Source: Choanephora cucurbitarum
Lineage: Eukaryota; Mucoromycota; Mucoromycetes; Mucorales; Choanephoraceae
Assembly (NCBI GenBank): GCA_025331435.1
Contig: JAIWNI010000063.1
Location: 1-64,000, forward strand
DNA: 64,000 nt
Direction: 5' to 3'
A model generated the notes under the pieces. That model saw only the letters and a list, made by a program, of their open reading frames with translations. It was not told where the DNA came from and ran no database searches. Positions 1 to 11,533 of the stretch are shown one piece after another. Position numbers and translations under genes: made by a program. The first letter of the stretch is position 1. Every line of letters starts with the position of its first letter.

Positions 1-427
1 AACAGCAGTCAGCTTGAATCAGAATCCCCTGCCAACACTCAGCACCAACACTCAGAGACAGATGAACAGCCCAATTCAGATGCCACGAAAGAGCCAGTCC
101 ATCATGAACTGGATCAAGCTGAAGATGACGTAGATTCAGCCAATAAGGATTCATTGCAACAGGAAGTAGAAGTCATTAATAAGTTGCCCAATGAAGAGAT
201 CAATAAGAGTACACAGGAAGAAGATCACTTGGACTCTACTCAGCCAGCTTTCCAACCAACTGAGGTACAACAGATTGATGAAGGTGTCAAGAAACAAACG
301 CCTGAGTCAGTTAAAGAAGATTCTGAATTGGAAGTGAAAGAGGTAGCTATTATGCCAAACAAGGTAAAGTAAACTATCACTTTGCTGCAATTCCTCATTG
401 ACATCTCTTTAGGACACTCATTCATAA
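1..427 (+). CDS. C-terminal tail of an acidic, low-complexity protein (5' partial)
   Basis: The frame is open from the first base of the window, so the gene begins outside it. About 120 residues are visible, very rich in Glu, Asp, Gln, Ser and Asn, with no recognisable domain; this is probably a disordered tail. The frame reaches a TAA at 370-372. A likely GT-AG intron at 364-412 (donor gtaaag, acceptor tctttag) would replace the last codons and end the protein at 427 after a short D-T-H-S tail. Both readings finish within 60 bp of each other. The family cannot be named from this part. Confidence 0.55.
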
Positions 428-1974
428 AGACATACTATTCTTTTCAAATAACCAATAAACTCACTCTCTTATTTAATTTGTTGAAAGACGAGAAAGCTTC
501 TTCTCTTAAACTGGTAGGCATTGTATTATCGAGAGATATTTTGCAGGAATTGATTTTATGTCCGAAATACACATCAACGTATCCCTCCAATCAGAACGGC
601 CGATCATTGTGATAAAAAGAAAAATTTCCCTTTCTTTTCAATTGATTAATTTCATACGAAACCCAGAGAAATAAACTAATTATGCTATAATTGAAACATG
701 CATATAAGCAACCTTGATTCTGCATATACAGGTATTAACTTTGAGAGCATGGTATCGGCCACTTTTGTCTTTGACCTTAACTGAAAAGAATTCAAGCTGT
801 CATTGACAAGAATGAAAGGAACAAGTCTTGATAACAGTAATTGTTCACAAAGTAGTATCAGCATGAATATGTGGCAAATCAAGAAGTTTATGATCTATTT
901 ATGGAAAGAATTTACACAAAATAAAGGGAGGAAACGAGACACGCGAATGCTTATTTTTGGCATAACTCCGTCCTCCCTCCCTTTTTGAGGCATCAATTAC
1001 TGTTTGGCATGGATTATAAAAAAAAAAAATTGTGCCGAATAACGGCAATAATGGAGCCGTTATTGCAAAAGACAGGGAATGACGAGCACTGTAAGCTATT
1101 GCTTGTTGTTTAGAAGAGAGGCAATTAAAGCTCCCTTTACTTATTTTGAACATAGGTACACTTTAAAAAAAAGGAGGAAAGATGCACTACCAGTATAGCC
1201 ACAGTAAAAAAGTCATTTTAAGCTTAGCAAAAGGCAGCCTATAGAACCTTGAAAGGAACAGAGAGAAAGGAAAATGTGGAGAGAAAGTGTTACATGTAGT
1301 AGAAACCGAATAAAAAAAAAAGGACAACTCTGTTGCCTGTCCATTAACTCTCGAGAATGAAAGATTGCTACCGAGTAGATTCAAGCTATGTATTGTATGG
1401 CGATTGAGTATCTATTTTCAGGTCAAAGCGAGAAGCAATAATGGTAGGATCAATATCAATTGCTTCATCTGAAATAGAGGACATGCGTAAAATTACCTTT
1501 GACTAAACAGGAAATAATTTATTATACTTCATGTAGAGACTTGGTTCTGGTTCATAATTGACCATTGGAGAACACACAAAGCCCATGCGAATGGCTTTAT
1601 CAAGATACATTCACAAACATCAACGCAGGAATCTTTTCTCAATTGTAGTTATAGGCTATTGAAAGGTATCAAGAATGATTGTTAAAATCTCGCTCACTTA
1701 TCTTGCCCAACTGCAAGATTGTGCTACCTGATTTAAACGTAACTGCTCAGAATTATTCGGCCATGCAATCTGGGATTTTTTTTATCCCCTTGTAACCACC
1801 TCTTCTTCAGTATGCAATCCATTTCCGGAAATGATGTACAAATACAGAACGTGGAGTGTTTGATTCCCTTTCTTTCCCTTTCTCTAATTCAACACTCCCC
1901 CCTTTCTCTCTCTTTATTCTTCCTTACTTTCCTTTTAATACGCTCCCTTTTTAAAATAATCATCTAATTCTATC
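428..1974. other. Intergenic region, no supported gene
   Basis: AT-rich sequence with only short open frames on both strands, none with spliceable neighbours or family resemblance. The last about 100 bases are CT-rich and belong to the promoter of the KCH gene. Confidence 0.6.
1864..1945 (+). promoter_or_regulatory. CT-rich promoter tract upstream of the KCH gene
   Basis: A polypyrimidine stretch (repeated tttctttccc and tctctctc) ends about 30 bases before the start codon at 1975. Similar tracts precede the phosphodiesterase, VPS9, ankyrin-DIL, OSBP and QRI7 genes in this window, always pyrimidine-rich on the coding strand, so they look like core promoter or 5'UTR elements. Function is inferred from position. 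Confidence 0.4.
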
Positions 1975-3380
1975 ATGGTGAGATTGAATGCCTTAACTAA
2001 TTAAGCTTTGATACTAATTTGTCCCATTAGTGCTTTGGAGGGAACGGTCCAAAATGGAAAAACGAAGTAGTAAAGGATCATAAATTTGATTATGTTGACG
2101 TACGTGAATTCCATGATCCATCTTTTGGAACAAGAGTGGCTTATGTACTTATGTACGTTATGATTTTGAAAAGCTTTGCTGTTTATGTTGCAGATTTATG
2201 GACTGCAGGTGTGTATGTGAGAGAGGAAACACTCTTTATTCAACGATTGACGTTCTTGTTGATAGTTTCATTGATTGTCATTGGCGATTCAAGTATTAAT
2301 TCGGATGCTTCCATTCCTCCTCATGTTGCCAAATGGATTTTCTTGGGTGCAATTATTGTTTCATTCATCCTTTTGTTTTGGGAAATCTTAAAATCAAAAG
2401 ACATTATCGAGACAAGAGATATTTCACTTGCCTTCTTTTCTCAGATTTCCAATCGATACTATTCAACCAAAGATTACTCTTGCTTCTGTCTGTTTCGAGC
2501 CATCAATGATTCTAGAAAGACAATGGATTCAATTGCCTTTTTCGTCTTTTTTACACTGAAAAGTAAGTATGCCATAAAAAGAAGCGAAAATGATACTAAT
2601 CAGGCCTCGATAGGTTGGAAGAAAATCCTTTTAGCTGAAGCTCCAAGACATGTCATCAACATTGTGACCTTAATCACAATTATACCCAAATGGATTCGAA
2701 TTAATGATGGCGTTGAGGTATCTAATGATGAGTTGGGAAAGACCTACGTTCAACGAATCATGACATGTACCATGATTTTCTCTACTGTCATCTTTGCCAT
2801 CTCTTTCCTTACCTTTTGTGCTGCCGTTATTGTGTACTTCCCTGTTCTTTGTCACATTCAAGGCAATCTTAAAGAATATTGTTGTCACAAAGTAGATAAA
2901 AGGTAAAAAAAAAAAGACAAGGTACTTTATTTACCAAGAAAGTTCAACATCCTTTTTTTTTTGTATAGAATTGACCAAATCCTAAAGAAACAAGCGCATC
3001 ATCGAGTAGAGAAATATAAGCATGCAGAGAAAAGAGGAATAAAGAAAGCAGGTTATCAACAAAAGGAAGAGTTAGAAATGCACCGTTATCCCCAACCTAC
3101 TTTACCTAATGTCAACATGAACCACCCTCCACCACATCCTCATGGATACCAACCACCTAGACCAGGATACCAACAACACCCTACAATGTCAAGCACAAGC
3201 TCTCATTTTGGACCTGGAAGACGTAACAGTTTGACATCTGTCTATAGTGAACAGGCAGGATTGACAGCTTACGCACAACCACCTGCTCATGCATCTCCTT
3301 ACCAATACAATGGTAGCCAAACTAATTTATCAGTCTATTCCCAACCTCAATACCAACCAAAGCCTTATTGGTCTCAATAA
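1975..3380 (+). CDS. KCH-family plasma-membrane protein (fungal low-affinity K+ transport)
   Basis: Model join(1975-1977, 2031-2902, 2969-3380), 428 aa. The protein begins MCFGG, then HKFDYVDVREF, four hydrophobic segments, the motif DLWTAGVYVREE, a K-Y-x-x-F-C-x-F segment and AFFVFFTLKSK. This is the pattern of the fungal KCH family (yeast Kch1/Prm6), which supports low-affinity K+ influx linked to Ca2+ signalling during stress and mating. The third exon encodes a cytoplasmic tail that starts basic and becomes Pro/Gln/Tyr/His-rich. Intron 1 (1978-2030) lies directly after the ATG, so the first coding exon is only the start codon. This is supported because the frame from 2031 has no other ATG before the conserved N-terminus. 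Function is by family; direction and ion selectivity are not visible. Confidence 0.85.
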
Positions 3381-4893
3381 ACCTAGTAATAAAAAAAAAA
3401 AGTACGTGTACATTGTATTAAAACAAAAGGTATACTCTATCAGAAAGAGACAAAGATGTTGAGTGCAACAATATAAAACAGTAGCTTTGTCATTGGATTG
3501 TTTGTACAATGTGTGGCGCATCATAAAGAGGAAATAAAATAGCAACAACAAAAATTTGTAGCAAACATTGCCTACTTGGTTAATTCAAAACAAAAGAGAA
3601 AGCTATACAAATTCCCTTTGAGAGCACTTGGGCCAACCTATGTTTCCATGCGATCAGTGGACCTGCATGTCCTCACTTAAATTACAGACTCCAAAATTCA
3701 ACTATCTTGGCAGGAGTTAAGCCAGCCAATCTAAAAGTAATCGACGTGATCTAGATTAACAAGATGTCAACTCAATCTGTCATCGGACAAAAGCATCCAT
3801 CACCAATTGTCACTGCGATGGAGTCCTTTTAAGCAACATCCCCCTTCCACTTGAGAGCGATTAACTAAATGACAGCATGAGGGTAATCTTTCGAACATCT
3901 CTCTAGTAATATGAAAAGAAGGAACCTTGCATGGAGCATTCGGAGTGTTAAATAAATAGTGATAGACAAAAGGTTGAATGGCATCAAGGCTAAGCATTTA
4001 ACTGCAATCAATCATCTCCCCCATTGGCACAAATATCCTATACTAAATCAGAACAAAGTGTTTGTACTCACTTGCGCAGTCTGTAACCTAAATAAAAGTA
4101 GCAAAGAGATAAATGTGTTCAAACGCGTAATTCTGATAAACAGGAAATCCAAAAGATTCTCTTGCCAATGACGTATTTGTTTATCGTCTAAAGTTGAGAA
4201 ATTCATGGCAACAAAGAAATGGAATAGTCTCAATAGAGTTGATCATGAGCTTCTTATTTCTTTTAGTGTGTGCGCGTTGTTCTAAACCAAGTCTGTTAAG
4301 GTCTATCTTGCTTCTCGTTTTCTCTTATAAAGAATGGAACCGAAGAAAAAGCCGTTCCTAGTAAATTCGGCTACTGAATTTGCATAAAACTGACTTTAAA
4401 CCCTTTCGAGTCTTTTTTCAAACCCAATGATGCGTAAATTTTAATCATTTTTACATAACCATAAGCTTATTTTTTTTTTTTTTTGCAAATGTGAAACTTC
4501 GGGTTTTGTATACCCATTGTCTTGGAAAAGAAACAGCGATCAATATTAGCTTAGTTGTCTAAAGGCCTAGAAAAATTAAAAAAAAAAAAGTGGGATGGCC
4601 TTGACAGTAATACCAGAACCAATCAGCGACCCTTATGTTACATGATAAATGGGGGGTTTTTTTCTTTTTGTGTGATTATTTTGGGTTAAGGTTTCTGTTG
4701 TTTCTTTTGTCCTTTTTCTCTCTCTCTCTCTCTTTCTCTCTCTTTTTCATTTATTTTCCTTACTTTCTCTCTTATACTCAAATTGTGATGTAAGTTTTCT
4801 TTTCTTTATATGAATGCCTGCTAAATAACATCAGTTTAGCCAAGTTATCTTCTTCTAACTCTGTCTCTCCATTGAAAAAGAAAAGCGTCTTTA
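3381..4893. other. Intergenic region between KCH and phosphodiesterase genes
   Basis: No supported gene. Homopolymer A/T runs are frequent (about 4470-4485, 4578-4590). A CT-repeat tract at 4711-4748 precedes the next start. Short open frames on both strands show no family pattern. Confidence 0.55.
4711..4748 (+). promoter_or_regulatory. CT-repeat promoter tract upstream of the phosphodiesterase
   Basis: An almost pure (CT)n/TTTCTC stretch about 145 bases before the start codon at 4894, followed by more T/C-rich sequence. It matches the tracts in front of other genes in the window. Role inferred. Confidence 0.4.
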
Positions 4894-7302
4894 ATGAAAC
4901 GTTTAAATCCAAACAGCTGCTCAGTTGTCATCTTTCATGAACATAATAAGGCTTTAGAACAAACTTTAGAACTTGTTTGTTCTGTCTATTCAGATGGTAA
5001 AGAAAAGGAAGATAGTATCTAAAGAAATTATCTAATCCACATGGTAGTGGTTGTGAAGTCAAGAAAGGCAGAAGTGATAGCAGAACTTAAACGTCAACGA
5101 CATAATGAGGCTACTTCTACTCTTTTGCTGATTGATGTAGAGTCATGTCACATGAACAGTTGTGATGAATGTCCAGATCTCTTGTTGAATGTAGTTCGAC
5201 TACTCCGAGAAGGACTGCTTTTGAATGTAGTTCCTATAGGTAACAGAGCTAGTTTTCAGATAAAGACAAGGTTGTTGACTTTTACATGTTAGTGTGCTCA
5301 TATTATGATTCACCAGCCTATATGGTAAAATGCATACAAGAAGGAGCTGCTGATTTCGTATTGAAACCCATCTCGAAAGATGTTATAAAAACCTTGTTTT
5401 TGGTAAAAACAACAATAAGCTCTCTTGTTTTACTTTATTTTTTTCTAAATATGTTGTTTAGAATGTAACCAAATACCATATCCAAAAGAACGATAGAAAG
5501 ATAGACGGATTGACTCAGCTAACAGAAGCATCCAATAACATTCTCAACCGTAAAGATCATCATTGTGATCTACTGTCTAGTGGAGGAAGAGTTTGGGAAA
5601 AGTTCAAGGAGCGTCTTAAAGGTGTCTTTTATCAAGAGCATTGGTATAGTAGAAAGAGATAGTTTGAGACGACCAGTGATTAAATAGATATGCTAGGCTA
5701 TCTAAATTAGTTGTGGATTATTATACCCCAAGACCTTGCCAAAGAAGATCATCAATGGCATCTATGTTAGAGTAAGTAGTGTGTACATAGCATGCATATA
5801 TATATATACTTAGAGGCAATACCTATAGGGAACGAAAATATTACCTGAAAACACAGATCTGTAGTTGGAACTTTTTACCGCTTGAATTAGACAATAAGGA
5901 TTTAGTCCAAGTGGCCTTTATGATTTTAAATCAAGTCCTTACCACATTTGATCAACTGGAATCCCTTCGTGTTTCTGATGGTAAAGTAGTACAACAACAC
6001 GTGGACGCCTTGACCTCCTATCTTTTTCTAAACTATGCATGTTTTAGATGATCTGTATCACTTTATCTTTGACATTTGCAATTCATATCATAATATGAAT
6101 CCATACCATAACTTTCGACATGCTGTAGATGTATTGCAGGCAAACTACTATTTCTTGTGTCACATAGGTGCACTTGAGCCCATGTGTCCCGAGTCATTTG
6201 CCTATAAAGGTCATTCTCAGGACGGAAAGGAAAAAGAAACAAACAGCAAGATGAGGCAGTTGTTGGAACCATTGGATATGTTTGCTCTGTTGATGGCCAG
6301 TATTGGTCATGATATAGGTCATCCTGGTGTGAACAATAATTTCATGGTAAATTAAAATGCCAACCACTGAATGCTTATAGGCTAATATCTCTCTAGATTT
6401 CTACTGCAACACCTTTAGCTATTATCTATAATGATAAATCAGTCTTGGAAAGCTTTCATACAATGGCCTTCTTTCATCTCTTAAAGGCACATTGCTTTGG
6501 TCAGCTGACAGATCTTCAATCTAACCCAGAATATGCTAGTGAGTTTTAAAAACTTTTTTTTTTAAGTAATTCTTTTCTAATCATGATACAATCTTATATT
6601 AGATTTTCGAAAAATTGTTGTCAACAGTATCCTAGCAACAGACATGAGTATGCATGATGACTATGTAGCTAAAATTCAAGATCAAGGTCAACGATTGAAA
6701 TCAGGCGAAATTGATTTTGATGATCCCACTACGCGTGAAAGAGAAAAAATCCTGCTCTGTAGTGCTCTTATCAAATGTGCTGATATCAGTAACTGTGTAA
6801 GTTGATTTCTGTTGTTTGGGCTAGATCATTGCATTTACCTTCTTATGATAGGCGCGTCCTTTTGAATCAGCCAAGAAATGGGCTATGATTCTTGCTGAAG
6901 AGTTTTCAGAACAAGGCGATCTTGAACAAGAATTGGGTATACCTGTCATGCCTGTTAACGAAAGAGGCAAGATACCCTTAGCTGACTTCCAACTGTCCTT
7001 TAAACGGTTTGTTGCCTTGAAATTATTTGAAGCCATCAGTCATGTCCATACAGGTAAATTTTTGTGCACACCTTATGTTTAACTATTGATCTAATATCTC
7101 CTTCTATAAAGACATGCAATTCACTGTGGACTATATTTATAAAAACATTGACATCTGGGAATCATCGAAACAGAGACAAGATTCTGATTGTATTAAACCA
7201 ACAACAGACGATAAAGTCAAATCACCTAACGGCATACCACCTCAACCTTCACTAGAAGGAAAATCCACTGCTAGTCAAAGACCAAGATCTGGTGCTAAAT
7301 AA
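4894..7302 (+). CDS. 3',5'-cyclic-nucleotide phosphodiesterase with N-terminal receiver-like domain (RegA-like)
   Basis: Model join(4894-4996, 5048-5239, 5293-5402, 5462-5643, 5697-5771, 5829-5980, 6048-6346, 6397-6538, 6603-6796, 6852-7053, 7112-7302), 613 aa. The C-terminal half is a class I phosphodiesterase: NPYHNFRHAVDV, SIGHDIGHPGVNN, ATDMSMH and KCADISNCARPF supply the metal-binding His/Asp set, so it should hydrolyse cAMP and/or cGMP. Residues 1 to about 130 resemble a response-regulator receiver: LLLIDVES gives a candidate phospho-acceptor Asp, and QEGAADFVLKPIS gives the conserved Lys after strand 5. The usual N-terminal acidic pair is absent (VVIFHEHN), so phosphorylation may be lost. 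Receiver-phosphodiesterase order is that of Dictyostelium RegA. The tail is polar and Pro/Ser-rich. All ten introns are GT-AG, 50-67 nt. The 3' end converges on the GH5 gene, 170 bp away. Confidence 0.88.
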
Positions 7303-7472
7303 GCTCAACTTTTTCTTGGCTTAGAAAGTGTATTATATATATATTTTTTCACTGTACAAAAGCTCTCCCCCCCTCCCCACTTATATATATACATATTTTT
7401 AATCTCTTTTTATACATATTCTGTATTTTCTTTCTTTAGAACCTATTATAAATAATTGCAACAAGATGTTTA

Positions 7473-9902
7473 TTACATTATTGAACAATAACCTTGTGGT
7501 ACTGTATGATTTACGACAGAGAGAGTGATGGTGATAGTTGAGTTGATTTGATCATTGTATGTATGATATAAAGTCTGTTTGTCTTCATCATAAACACATT
7601 CACCTGCTGTGGTCTCTATCTTCAGTTCTTTACCACCAAAATGGAAAAAGGGTACAAACAGTTCAGTCGTATAGGCCATCTTATCTAGAGCTTCATATCC
7701 CTTCTGTTCCTTTTGAACCTGTCGTTCTTGAGCAGTAAAGGGTAAAAATGAAAAGGTATAACAGACTGAATCCAGGTCGAATTCAGAATGAACAGGTGTA
7801 CCAGCAATTTTACAGGCATAAGGTCTCTGTACAGTAGATAAGTGATCATCATCTATCAAAATAGTTCAAGACTTACGAGAACAGCCTCAAGCACTCTGCC
7901 TCCATCATAGAGATGCTTTTTGGATAGTTTACTGTTGCCATCATCATGTTCTTTATAGTCTTCATTTTGTTTCTTGGCTGAATAGATGGAAAAGTTTTCA
8001 CCATTCCAGTGATCACCATAGATATGATCATTACAGACATCATAATTCCATAGTCTAAAAAAAACAAAAAGGATGAGTGACTGAATGTATTGATTGTGAT
8101 GCTACTTGCGTGAAATTGATCAAGTTGGTCTCTAGTGCATAAATAATGGCATCCAAGAAATGAACATGGTTTGAGTAGTTATCATCTTCAAAAGCAATTC
8201 GATTGTTCAGATCCATAGGAATACCCACTTCACCCAAAATACAAGGCTTTTGACCCATATCTTGAAGCCCATCTTCCTTAATGTTCTTGATCTGTTTAGC
8301 ATAGTTCTTTTTGGCTCCATTTCTACCAAAATAGGTAGCACTAAACACATTGCCACCCTATATCATCATAGTGAGTGATCATTTATCAAAAATAAAGTCA
8401 ATGACTTACGCGCTGAAGTGATTGAACATCATGTGTCATTCTACCATCAAACTTCTTGTAGAACACACAGTTTAGATCATACCAATGAGGAGAAAAGACA
8501 ACATGATCATGATGATCCTTTTCTGTATAGACAGGTGCTCTCTAATGCAAAAGAGTGAAATAAATCTCTTTTTTTCTGTCTATAGTGTTAAGAAAGGGTC
8601 GAGATTTACCTCATTGGCTAAGGGTTCTACCAGACAATACCAATCTGATTTAACAGCCTGGATTGCCTTTACATATCGATTGACAAGAGGTTTGTAGAAA
8701 TCATCATAAAAGGAAATCTTTTGACCCGTCAAGGGATGCTTTGAGAAATAAGCTGTGTCCACCAAGACAGGATCTCCTGTCACTTCATCCGATTTCCATA
8801 CACCATGTTCTCTCCAGACACACTCTCCAGTCCAGGCAGAGAGACGATTGGGGTTGATAATGCGTTCATGCGATTTCTTGGTAGGAAATGGCCATGACTT
8901 GATATGAACACCTACACGTTGAGGAATACGATCACCCAGAGCAAATGACTGCAAAGGTGTAGGTGAATCACCAAAGATTAGGTTGGTGATAGGATCAAAG
9001 CTATCCAAATGAGGCAAACCAATATAACCAGGATGAGGTTCGTTCATGAACTCAAAAGCCAAGACGGCCTTCAAATCCACTAGACGAGTAGCCAAGTGTT
9101 GATAGCAATTGATAAAACAATCATTCATGAATTGTTGGACTGATTTGCCTTCATAGGTGCGGTTAGGGGCAAATACATCACCGCCAAAAAAGAGAGTAAA
9201 CATGGTACAGGAAGCAAGTTTGGTATAATTGGTAGGCCATACCTTTTGCAGTGTTAGTCACTCTAGATTCAACATGTTATCACTTACCATAGGCAATGGA
9301 TCACCAGGTACAGCATTGGTATTGTGTACATAGGCAGCACCTGTTTCTTTAAAATGCTTCATGTTCATCCCAGCCACTTCAAATGTCCAACCAGGAGCAC
9401 CTGAACCACCTGAAAATCGAGACCACTAACCGAGGGAGTTTTTTTTTTTTTTAGAGATATATCAACCCATTTAAATTCTTAACTTTACCGTATCTTGGTG
9501 AGGATCAATCACACATTGAAGTCCATACTCGGGCATTTTACTGATCAATGCACGTAAATAATCAATGTATTCTTCATCATATTGGCCAGGACCTGCATGT
9601 TCCAGACTCTCCCAAGGAACCAACAGACGAATCAAGGTTAATCCCCAAGCACGAAGACGGCTGAAATGTTCATCGGCTTCTTCTAAAGGAAAAGGACGAC
9701 CTACAAAGCTCACATTGCGATGATCCCAAAAGAGTTTCTCATCGTACAGATGAGTGGATCCCGGGTAAGGTTTAGTAGGTAGTTTGGATGAGCCACAGAC
9801 GTTGATGCCTCTCATCAAAAGAGATCGACCATAAGGATCCTTGAAGGATGCACCTTCATGTCGAATAGTAAAGCTTAGATCTTGAGCACCTTGGCTTGAC
9901 AT
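7473..9902 (-). CDS. GH5 glucosidase, steryl-beta-glucosidase / glucocerebrosidase type (EGCrP/Egh1-like)
   Basis: Model complement(join(7473-7826, 7877-8054, 8110-8357, 8410-8541, 8610-9242, 9288-9425, 9489-9902)), 698 aa. Motifs match fungal GH5 endoglycoceramidase-related enzymes: MRGINVCGSSK, DPHQDTWSRFSGGSGAPGW, FEFMNEPHPGYIGL (acid/base Glu in NEP), WREHGVW, PHWYDLN, GEVGIP (nucleophile Glu) and LWNYDVCND. The characterised relatives remove glucose from ergosteryl glucoside or glucosylceramide. No signal peptide is visible, agreeing with an intracellular membrane-lipid enzyme. Exon 5 joins exon 6 through a GC-AG intron (8055-8109, donor gcaagt); no GT donor keeps the conserved T-L-W-N-Y frame. 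The last intron (7827-7876) was set by the conserved RPYA segment. Substrate choice between sterol and ceramide glucosides cannot be read from sequence. Confidence 0.88.
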
Positions 9903-10555
9903 GGTAAAAAGATTAAAAAAAAAAAAAGAGATTAACCGGAAAAAAATAAGGTACAGGAATTAATTTAACAAATCAAGCCTAGTCTACTGAATTATTCCTT
10001 AATTACATCGCAATTGGCCATTCTTCTCTTCTTGTAGGAAAAAAAGGATGCCTTCGTCTTGCATGCTTCAGTTTCGAATTGACTGATTTTCTTGGGTGAG
10101 AAGGTGACCGTACAAGAAAGTATCCGACAAACCAATTGCAAGCAAAGACAGAGTATCTTTTGACTTTGTTGCCCTGTTGCACCTCATAAAGATACAATCT
10201 TGAGTGTTACACATCAAGCTACCTAGTACGTTTCTTGCTCTTCTATCTATGAACAGCAGACACTTTAATTTTCGAAAGCAATAGAGAGACACATTTGAGA
10301 AGCCATAGACTATGCCTCTCTTGCCACGCATTTCTTCAATCCACTTTACACTGTATCTAAGATATCACTCTATCACTCACACAAGTTACTTTATCTCCAA
10401 CAATTTATACTGATTGCTTAACAATCTACAATACAATTCAATTAACTTTTCAGAGTTGCATGATGCATAATAGCAGATATATACTTATCGGCATTGTTCT
10501 TTATTATCGGAGTCTAGATGTATGCATAAATTGAAAGCCTAAATTATAACAATCT
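9903..10555. other. Intergenic region between GH5 and dual-specificity phosphatase genes
   Basis: Promoter side of the GH5 gene and 3' side of the phosphatase gene (both minus strand). Open frames at 10003-10331 lack any family pattern. Nothing else seen. Confidence 0.55.
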
Positions 10556-11533
10556 TTATTGATTTACAAGACTGATTCTATCTAGCTTTCCTGATTCTAT
10601 ATCTGATAAAATATTCTTATAAAACAATCTCACTTGATCTGTTTGGCACAGATCCTTATCCACCTATTGTCACAGAATATATCAGTATATGATATACACA
10701 CACACACACACTTATATTACCTGTGTTCGTCTCTGCAAAATGAGTTTCTGACATGTCATTAAATCTAGTTTATATGTTCTCAATAGATAACACACAGCAA
10801 TAATCGCACTTCTACCTCTACCAGCTTTATAGACAGATAATTTCAGTTATCCTCCCTATGAGAAGCTTATTAAACCAGCCTTCTTACCTTTACAATGAAG
10901 ATAAATTGTACTCTTTGGATTCTGTTGTTTCCTATCATCTATCTGTTGAATGATATGTTGTATCGACTCAACTGGTGGTATAGAATAATCTGGTATTCCG
11001 AGTCGAATCTGTTGAATATCTAACTCTTTATAGAGTTTTTTGTAGCCAGGAAACTCAGCGCATAGATTAATAACTGTATCTACATTCTCTTGACGTCTTA
11101 ATGTCTTGATTTGTGAAGGTGTAGGCAATGCGCCTAATATGAGATGGTCATCTATTCTAATAACAAAATATAAGAATGAGCTCATTCTGACTTATCAGGT
11201 GATTTACCTGTTGTACCAAGACCATCCGGTTAAGAAGCCAAACATATTGACAGCCAACTAAGAGAAAAAAAAAAAGATAGATTAAACATAGAGTATATGC
11301 TAACTGCCTCATATACATGCCTTGTTATAATACAAAGAGATATAAAACCTAGACCAAGTAAGGAAATTAGATTCCTGTGAAGGTACTTTGAACATGGCAT
11401 CTGTCAGGTCACTTCTGAAGATCTGACTGTTGCGATTGCCTTTTTTATTCTTTTGTTCTTCTTCTAGTTTCCTGATTTCTTCTTCAAGTGCTTGGCTTAT
11501 ACCTAAAGAAGAGTGTTGTTGTTGTAAGCGCAT
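10556..11533 (-). CDS. Dual-specificity protein/lipid phosphatase, PTPMT1-like
   Basis: Model complement(join(10556-10663, 10721-10824, 10888-11156, 11208-11257, 11321-11533)), 247 aa. The catalytic P-loop is HCKAGRGRS, formed across the intron 10825-10887. Upstream is SWYNRIDDHLILGALP, the typical N-terminal signature of PTPMT1-type phosphatases, and GIPDYSIPP supplies the acid-loop region. PTPMT1 relatives dephosphorylate phosphatidylglycerophosphate in mitochondria for cardiolipin synthesis. The N-terminal 45 residues here are polar and coiled-coil-like (E-E-E-I-R-K-L-E-E-E), followed by an aromatic hydrophobic stretch, so mitochondrial targeting is not obvious. The first intron (11258-11320) needs a GC donor (AAG|gcatgt); nearby GT donors break the frame. 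The last intron carries a short CA repeat near 10695-10710. Confidence 0.8.
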
